Shown here: one piece after another, positions 7,292-11,553 of the stretch
Layout of the letters: each line of letters begins with the position of its first letter
Numbering within the stretch: position 1 is the first letter of the stretch
Origin: Candidatus Aenigmatarchaeota archaeon
GTDB lineage: Archaea; Aenigmatarchaeota; Aenigmatarchaeia; QMZP01; JACQNV01
Assembly (NCBI GenBank): GCA_016202865.1
Contig: JACQNV010000018.1
Coordinates: 1-11,553 of the forward strand
DNA: 11,553 bases
Direction of reading: 5' to 3'
Program-made: the position numbers and the translations under genes
The notes under the pieces: model-generated
What the model saw: only the letters and a program-made list of their open reading frames with translations
Told to the model about the DNA's origin: nothing
Databases searched by the model: none

Positions 7292-7450
7292 ATGCAAAAA
7301 TTTGATGTCCAGATAGATGAGAAGGGAAGGGTCCTCATTCCAAGGCTTGTAATGAACATCGTCAGGGGTAAAAGGCTTGTAATGACTTTTGACAACACAG
7401 AAATAAGGATAATGCCCCAAGCCATGTACAGGAATATGGAAAGCGCTTGA
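7292..7450 (+). CDS. Small AbrB/MazE-fold (SpoVT-AbrB) DNA-binding protein
   Basis: A 52-residue reading frame runs from ATG 7292 to TGA 7448-7450. Residues 1-17 read MQKFDVQIDEKGRVLIP, the hallmark of the SpoVT-AbrB swapped-hairpin fold (x-V-D/E-x-K-G-R-I/V-x-I-P). A basic helix and strand follow (RLVMNIVRGKRLVM, 18-31) and then DNTEIRIMP (34-42). Proteins this size normally act as dimers that bind DNA, either as free regulators or as antitoxins. No toxin gene (PIN, MazF or RelE-like) is next to it: the following gene, 84 nt downstream, is paralog B. A transcriptional regulator of its own promoter, or of the scpA promoter, therefore fits better than a toxin-antitoxin role. It is easily missed because of its length. 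Confidence 0.8.
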   Translation: MQKFDVQIDEKGRVLIPRLVMNIVRGKRLVMTFDNTEIRIMPQAMYRNMESA

Positions 7451-7534
7451 CTTTTAACTTTTGAGAACAAGATTACGAAGGAATAAATCGAATACATGGA
7501 TTTTTGGAGAACCGAAAACTCATCTCTTTAATAT

Positions 7535-8488
7535 ATGAAACGAAAGAATCTACCGGCCAAAAAGAAACTTGGAAATTGGTTTAGGGCGGCACTAGTAGCT
7601 GTGCCTACTTTAGTTGGCGGATATTGGGCTAACAACAGGGGTTATCTCGATGACCTTCCTTTGATTGGATATACTGAAACAGAAACAGATGGATTGGCTG
7701 ATAGATTTCCAGAAAGTTTTCCCGGAGCAACCAATGTCAGAAAATACAAACATTCGGGCTCAAGATATCTGCTAGTTCATATAAAAACAACTCATACAAT
7801 AACAAGTGACCAATTTGAGCAAAGAAGAGAAATAGGCAAGGTTTTGGGGAAACAAGATTCTGAATCATTAGAAGACATAAACATGGGAGCAATGACTGTT
7901 TTTGATAGTGTAAGCGGGTTAGTTAGCGGTTTATCAAGACTCTACTCTTTGGATAGTGTTTACATAGAAGGCTTGACAAAGGGCAACGATGTTTTATTGA
8001 ATGACTTGATAGATGAAATGGTTAGAGTCGACCCAGAAGTTGCGACAACGCGAGATATGGAAAGGATGAGAACAGTGGCACGCACTGCATTAAGTAAATT
8101 ATATCCGGATGCCGAGGTTCCAGAGTTCCCACAAGAATTTGCTTCTACAGTATATACAGGTCTCAAGGCAACGCTCAACGGCCGGCTTTGGGCAGCACCA
8201 GCTGAAAGTAAAGCAACACTTACTTCTGCACTGGATGCACAAAGTCAACTAATACACACACTGAAACAAAGAGGATATGATAACCATGAAATAGGGAATG
8301 TATTTAGAATGGTTGATGACAACAGGGAAGACGCGCTTCTTTCTTTATTATCAGGTGCTCCAAGCGGTAATGTGTTTGTGGTTGTATATGGGGCAGGACA
8401 TAGCTGGGCAGATAATATAAAGGAGTGGAACAGGACACATAAAAAGGATAGGTTCTCTCTTGTTGAAGTAAATCCTAACGGTTTATAG
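7535..8488 (+). CDS. Paralog B: membrane-anchored putative TIKI/TraB-like protein
   Basis: This 317-residue protein is a full-length paralog of the protein at 2516-3475, with roughly two-fifths identity by eye along the whole length. Identity is near complete across GYWANNRGYLDDLPLIGYT (29-47) and the ETETD after it. It keeps the same plan: basic start, a hydrophobic segment (about 17-31) and an exterior domain. The invariant candidates are VHIKTTH (81-87, H82 and H87), YIEGL (143-147, E145), DDNRED (261-266, R264) and VVYGAGHSW (283-291) with GAGH. The shared positions point to a common catalytic or binding site, and the GxxH/Glu/Arg set suggests a distant TIKI/TraB-superfamily relative. The start is fixed by an in-frame TAA two codons before the ATG. 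It runs opposite to paralog A. I cannot assign a substrate. Confidence 0.75.
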   Translation: MKRKNLPAKKKLGNWFRAALVAVPTLVGGYWANNRGYLDDLPLIGYTETETDGLADRFPESFPGATNVRKYKHSGSRYLLVHIKTTHTITSDQFEQRREIGKVLGKQDSESLEDINMGAMTVFDSVSGLVSGLSRLYSLDSVYIEGLTKGNDVLLNDLIDEMVRVDPEVATTRDMERMRTVARTALSKLYPDAEVPEFPQEFASTVYTGLKATLNGRLWAAPAESKATLTSALDAQSQLIHTLKQRGYDNHEIGNVFRMVDDNREDALLSLLSGAPSGNVFVVVYGAGHSWADNIKEWNRTHKKDRFSLVEVNPNGL

Positions 8489-8542
8489 TTTTTGAATATG
8501 AGCAGCTATTAACTATCAATCTTTTAGAAAATTATCAACAAG
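8489..8542. terminator. Convergent gap with short T-tracts (possible terminators)
   Basis: The 54 nt between the stops of paralog B and the Cys-rich gene carry a TTTTT run just after the paralog B stop on the plus strand. On the minus strand a TTTTC run follows the Cys-rich gene. Archaeal termination commonly uses U-tracts without a stem, so both genes could end here. The tracts are short, so the call is weak. No other feature is visible. Confidence 0.3.
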
Positions 8543-9868
8543 CTACTCAGCCCATTGGCTTGTGCAGGCATCTTCTACTATATCTCCAGGATTTTCGCAC
8601 CTTCTTCCAGTACCACAGTTAATATCGACTGTTCCTACTGTTCCGTCTCTTCTACATTCTCTTTCAAGTACACCTTTATAGATAGTTGAGGTGATTCTAC
8701 TTGAAGGTTGACTGCAGCGGTCTAAAACAGCTTGACCGCCTTGTTGCGGTATTACCCACCCATTTTCAGTTGGCTGATTGCCGGCATCTGAATCAAAACA
8801 TTTTCTTAGCGGCTCAAATTGATAGCAGGCCCCCTCAAAACACTCTGCACCAAACTCCGCCAAACAATCATGTTTTACTGTCTCTGTTTTTGGGTTGGAA
8901 AATATACCACCGGGCTTGCAGACCAGTTCAAGCACATACCTGCTGACTCCATGATCCAGTTCGTCACCGCAGATGTCAATTTTTCTTTCTTTTTGCTGGC
9001 CCTTTATAACTAAAACAGCTGTGCCTTGCTCAAATGGATTATCACTATTCCCGTCTATTGTTGTGTCTGTATCTTTGCAGTATGTTGATACACCACCAGC
9101 CATAGACACAAACATCGCATTTGGCTGTGCAAGAAGCAATAAAAGGCTTGGCAATTCATTTTTTATAATAGTTGAGATATCATCAGCAATTATTGAATGG
9201 TTTTGTGGAAGGTCTACTTTTCTCCTTTCTGCAATTTCCAGCCTTTCTGGTTCTTGGTTTTGTGTTGTGTTTGCTTTAGGTGTCCTGGTTATTGTAAGCG
9301 TGTTCCCTGAACAATCATATTTAACACTTTCGGCCTCAGCATCAAAGTCTCCATACTTTGTTTTTTGTTTTGTTAATGGGTTGGTTACTTCAGCTCCATC
9401 GGGCACATCTTGGCATGTTGTTCCTATCATCTGCGGAATAGTAGCTGTAACAGGGGAAGTTTCTGGGCTTGTATACACAACCACTGGCCCCTGTTTTTGT
9501 GTTTGACCAATCTCCGATGATTGGTTAACAGCAGAGGCATTTTTACTGACACATGCGCCATCTAAACATGTGTAAGGCCCCAACTGGGAACAGTCTTGAT
9601 TTGTAACAGCTAAAGATCCGTATTCTGATCCTGAGAATTTACATGAGTATTCTATTAGGTTTTCTTGGGTATCGTTGATTGGAGAACATATGTCTGTATG
9701 ATTTTTGCTTTGCCCGATAACTGTTCCGGCTTTTAAGAAGTTTTTCCCGCCATCAGTATCAGATATGCATTGATTACCGGCTTGGCTCTCCCAGTCTGCT
9801 TCTGAGAGGGATATTGGAACAAGCAGAATAATGGCTACTATCACCGTTAAAAATACTAGTTTATACAT
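8543..9868 (-). CDS. Secreted Cys-rich repeat protein (putative surface protein)
   Basis: This 441-residue protein has a signal peptide or anchor: MYK followed by a hydrophobic run to about residue 20 and a plausible cleavage point near SEA (22-24). The mature part contains three copies of a six-cysteine module at residues 34-106, 264-348 and 357-435. Each opens with C-x-D-T/S-D and closes with a C-E/L/x-x-GAC-like ending in the first two copies. A degenerate copy with two cysteines lies near 152-186. Six cysteines per module fit three disulfides, implying an oxidising exterior. A Pro/Thr/Gln-rich linker (about 113-148) and a helical stretch (about 228-260) separate the modules, and several N-x-S/T sequons suggest N-glycosylation. 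I know of no assigned function; similar Cys-rich modules occur in surface proteins of uncultivated archaea. Binding, attachment or envelope structure are possible roles. It diverges from Hel308. Confidence 0.75.
   Translation of the reverse strand: MYKLVFLTVIVAIILLVPISLSEADWESQAGNQCISDTDGGKNFLKAGTVIGQSKNHTDICSPINDTQENLIEYSCKFSGSEYGSLAVTNQDCSQLGPYTCLDGACVSKNASAVNQSSEIGQTQKQGPVVVYTSPETSPVTATIPQMIGTTCQDVPDGAEVTNPLTKQKTKYGDFDAEAESVKYDCSGNTLTITRTPKANTTQNQEPERLEIAERRKVDLPQNHSIIADDISTIIKNELPSLLLLLAQPNAMFVSMAGGVSTYCKDTDTTIDGNSDNPFEQGTAVLVIKGQQKERKIDICGDELDHGVSRYVLELVCKPGGIFSNPKTETVKHDCLAEFGAECFEGACYQFEPLRKCFDSDAGNQPTENGWVIPQQGGQAVLDRCSQPSSRITSTIYKGVLERECRRDGTVGTVDINCGTGRRCENPGDIVEDACTSQWAE
8564..9769 (-). 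repeat. Three six-cysteine modules encoded in tandem-like series
   Basis: The modules are encoded at 9551-9769, 8825-9079 and 8564-8800. Cysteine positions are 34/61/76/93/101/106, then 264/300/317/335/343/348, then 357/385/405/418/424/435. The first two share the same final spacing (8 and 5 residues), while the third has drifted. They match at protein level rather than at DNA level, so the duplication is old. Confidence 0.65.
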
Positions 9869-9911
9869 ATTCTATAGTTGTCCGGTAGATATTAAAGGTG
9901 TTTCTATATTT
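9869..9911. promoter_or_regulatory. Divergent promoter region between Cys-rich gene and hel308
   Basis: Only 43 nt separate the two start codons. On the minus strand CTTTAATAT (9889-9897) is centred about 25 nt before the Cys-rich ATG, the spacing of a leaderless archaeal promoter. For hel308 the candidates are the same AT block (about 20 nt upstream, rather close) or CTATAG near 9872-9877 (about 36 nt upstream). The two polymerase complexes would overlap, so the genes may compete for transcription. Confidence 0.45.
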
Positions 9912-11553
9912 ATGAAAATTGATGAAGTTGGGAATAGGTATCCCGTTTTAAAAAAAGTTGTGGAGAGGATAAAGGAAGTTGACAGGGTTGATGATCTTTT
10001 TCCGCCGCAAGCAGATGCTATTAATTCTGGATATTTAGATGGAAAAAACATGGTGTTGGCTATACCCACCTCCTGCGGTAAGACACTAATTTCTGAGCTT
10101 GCGATGCTGAAAACAATTTTGGAAAAAAACAAGAAGGCGATCTATATTGTCCCTCTCAAGGCTCTTGCATCTGAAAAATATGAGGAGTTTAAGAACAAAT
10201 ATGAACCGTTTGGGATTAAGGTTGCGCTTTCAATTGGTGATATGGATGCGGCAGACCCGTGGCTCAATAACATGGATATTATTGTGATTACTAGTGAGAA
10301 GCTTGACTCTTTACTAAGGCATGGCATTGATTGGATGGGCAATATAGGATTGGTTGTTGTTGATGAGATACACCTTTTAGATTCGCCTGACAGGGGACCC
10401 ACTTTAGAAATTGTTATTACAAGGTTGGCTGAAATAGCAAAGCCACAAATACTTGGCCTCTCTGCCACGATAAGCAATTATAAAGAGCTGGCAAAATGGC
10501 TCCAAGCCATTGCAGTCAAATCTGATTTCAGGCCAGTGTCCTTGTATAGGGGGATATTTTTTGATAAACAGTTACATTTCACACCAAAAGTTGACTTTAG
10601 TTTTAATGCAGATTCTGAGGAGCCTGTTTTAGATTTGATAGGAAACAAACTCAATTCAAATAAACAGTCTTTGGTTTTTGTTTCAACAAGAAAATCAGCA
10701 GAGTCTCTGGCAGAAAAGCTTGGCTCGCATGTTGCGACTAGATTATCCCCAGAAGATAAAACAAAATTAGAAGACCTTTCAAATCAAGTTCTCCACAGTG
10801 TAGATAGGCCAACTGCACAATGCGAAAAATTGGCAAGATGTGTTAAAAGCGGCGTTGCCTTTCACCATGCGGGAACTGTGAGCAAGCAGAGGGGATTGAT
10901 TGAAAAGAATTTCAGGGGCGGACTAATTAAGGTGATTACAGCCACACCAACACTTGCATGGGGAGTCAACATTCCGGCTCACCAAGTTATAATTAGGGAT
11001 CTAAAAAGATTTGCTCAATTAAAGGGAATGGACTACTTGCCTGTTTTGGATATACAACAGATGCAGGGGAGGGCAGGGCGCGTAAAGTACGACACAGAAG
11101 GGTATTCTATCTTGATCCCTAAAAGCGAGGTGGAGGCGAGATATGCTTGGGATAACTACATAAACGGTGAGCCTGAAAAAATTTATTCAAAGCTTGGTGT
11201 TGAACCTGTTTTGAGGACGCATGTGCTTGCTTTGATTGCCTCTGATGTAGTGTCAACCAGAAAGGATTTGGAAAATTTCTTTTCAAAAACTTTCTACTCT
11301 TTCCAGTACCAAGATTCTCTCGGCCTAAGGCAGAAACTGGAGAAGGTTTTGAGGATGCTGGAAAAATTTGGTTTCATTACAAGCAGTGTTATGGGAACCG
11401 AAAACAACAACATATCGGGCTTCCACAGGGCAAGCGAAGCAAAGCAAGAAGTACAACTGAAGCCAACTCAGATTGGTAAAAGGGTTTCAGAGCTTTACAT
11501 TGATCCTCTAACAGCAAATTACATAATTGAATCCTTGAAAAAATTCCAAGCCC
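9912..11553 (+). CDS. hel308: Hel308-type superfamily 2 DNA helicase (3' end outside window)
   Basis: Hel308 is an ATP-dependent 3'-5' DNA helicase that acts on stalled replication forks in archaea. The 547 codons present are open to the window edge; full-length enzymes have about 700 residues, so the C-terminal part is missing. Motifs in order are: the Q-motif region FPPQ (30-33, Q33), Walker A PTSCGKT (52-58), the PLKALASEKYEEF stretch (motif Ia), DEIH (151-154), LSAT (183-186), the AFHHAG segment, ATPTLAWGVNIPAH (motif V) and QMQGRAGR (383-390, motif VI). Downstream, the winged-helix and ratchet region begins, with IGKRVSELYIDPL near the edge. DEIH replaces the DExH consensus with Ile, as expected for the Ski2-like group. 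The start ATG at 9912 is the only good choice, with no clear Shine-Dalgarno site. Confidence 0.95.
   Translation, partial: MKIDEVGNRYPVLKKVVERIKEVDRVDDLFPPQADAINSGYLDGKNMVLAIPTSCGKTLISELAMLKTILEKNKKAIYIVPLKALASEKYEEFKNKYEPFGIKVALSIGDMDAADPWLNNMDIIVITSEKLDSLLRHGIDWMGNIGLVVVDEIHLLDSPDRGPTLEIVITRLAEIAKPQILGLSATISNYKELAKWLQAIAVKSDFRPVSLYRGIFFDKQLHFTPKVDFSFNADSEEPVLDLIGNKLNSNKQSLVFVSTRKSAESLAEKLGSHVATRLSPEDKTKLEDLSNQVLHSVDRPTAQCEKLARCVKSGVAFHHAGTVSKQRGLIEKNFRGGLIKVITATPTLAWGVNIPAHQVIIRDLKRFAQLKGMDYLPVLDIQQMQGRAGRVKYDTEGYSILIPKSEVEARYAWDNYINGEPEKIYSKLGVEPVLRTHVLALIASDVVSTRKDLENFFSKTFYSFQYQDSLGLRQKLEKVLRMLEKFGFITSSVMGTENNNISGFHRASEAKQEVQLKPTQIGKRVSELYIDPLTANYIIESLKKFQA

Noticed and set aside
7267..7497. 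76-residue minus-strand frame over the AbrB-like gene
   Set aside because: It is antisense to a frame with a clear SpoVT-AbrB signature and has no recognisable motif.
7292..8488. AbrB-like gene plus next gene as a toxin-antitoxin pair
   Set aside because: The downstream gene is a 317-residue membrane-anchored paralog of the gene at 2516-3475, unlike any known toxin partner, and lies 84 nt away.
2516..8488. Composite transposon or active inversion bounded by the two paralogs
   Set aside because: The copies are too diverged at DNA level for homologous recombination, and no transposase or terminal repeat is visible.
8973..9506. 177-residue plus-strand frame
   Set aside because: It is antisense to the Cys-rich gene, whose signal peptide and repeated cysteine modules support the minus strand.
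9872..10477. Minus-strand open frames at 9872-10132 and 10142-10477
   Set aside because: They are antisense to hel308, whose helicase motifs run through the same region.
1..11553. CRISPR array, tRNA, rRNA or C/D box RNA
   Set aside because: I saw no regularly spaced repeats, cloverleaf-like segments or RTGATGA/CTGA box pairs in the short intergenic gaps.

Overview
The window is archaeal. The diagnostic genes are a geranylgeranylglyceryl phosphate synthase (first committed step of archaeal ether lipids), a Hel308-type DNA repair helicase, an archaeal NFACT/RqcH-like protein, and A/T-rich TATA-like boxes at archaeal spacing with very short leaders. Shine-Dalgarno sites are weak or absent. The DNA is AT-rich and tightly packed; the longest gap is about 160 bases. 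The sequence alone does not fix a lineage. The Cys-rich surface protein and compact layout resemble DPANN-type or other uncultivated euryarchaeal-grade genomes, but that is inference.

Layout. At 67-2060, three plus-strand genes are spaced 4-7 nt apart, an apparent operon: a membrane-anchored PsbP-like protein, GGGP synthase and an HD-domain phosphohydrolase. At 2064-3475, two minus-strand genes converge on it: a HIT-fold protein and, upstream of it, an unrecognised membrane-anchored protein called paralog A here. At 3541-7131, three minus-strand genes read scpA, then scpB, then the NFACT/RqcH-like gene. This unit starts from a clear TATA-like box next to the scpA ATG. At 7292-7450 lies a 52-residue AbrB/MazE-fold protein, diverging from scpA and sitting behind an imperfect inverted repeat. 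At 7535-8488 is paralog B, a second copy of paralog A in the opposite orientation. At 8543-9868 (minus) is a secreted protein with three six-cysteine repeats. At 9912-11553 (plus) is Hel308, cut off by the window edge and sharing a 43-nt divergent promoter region with the Cys-rich gene.

How the genes relate. ScpA and ScpB are the kleisin and kite subunits that work with SMC in chromosome organisation; no smc gene is in the window. NFACT/RqcH-like proteins act on stalled large ribosomal subunits. Their close packing suggests co-transcription.

The most unusual element is the pair of divergent paralogs A and B, in inverted orientation on either side of the scpA-scpB-NFACT block. Each has a Lys-rich N-terminus, one hydrophobic segment and conserved His/Glu/Arg/GxxH positions. 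These look like a distant member of the TIKI/TraB/EreA/ChaN superfamily. That reading is from motifs only and needs a profile search or structure prediction. I saw no tRNA, rRNA, CRISPR array, transposase or attachment site.
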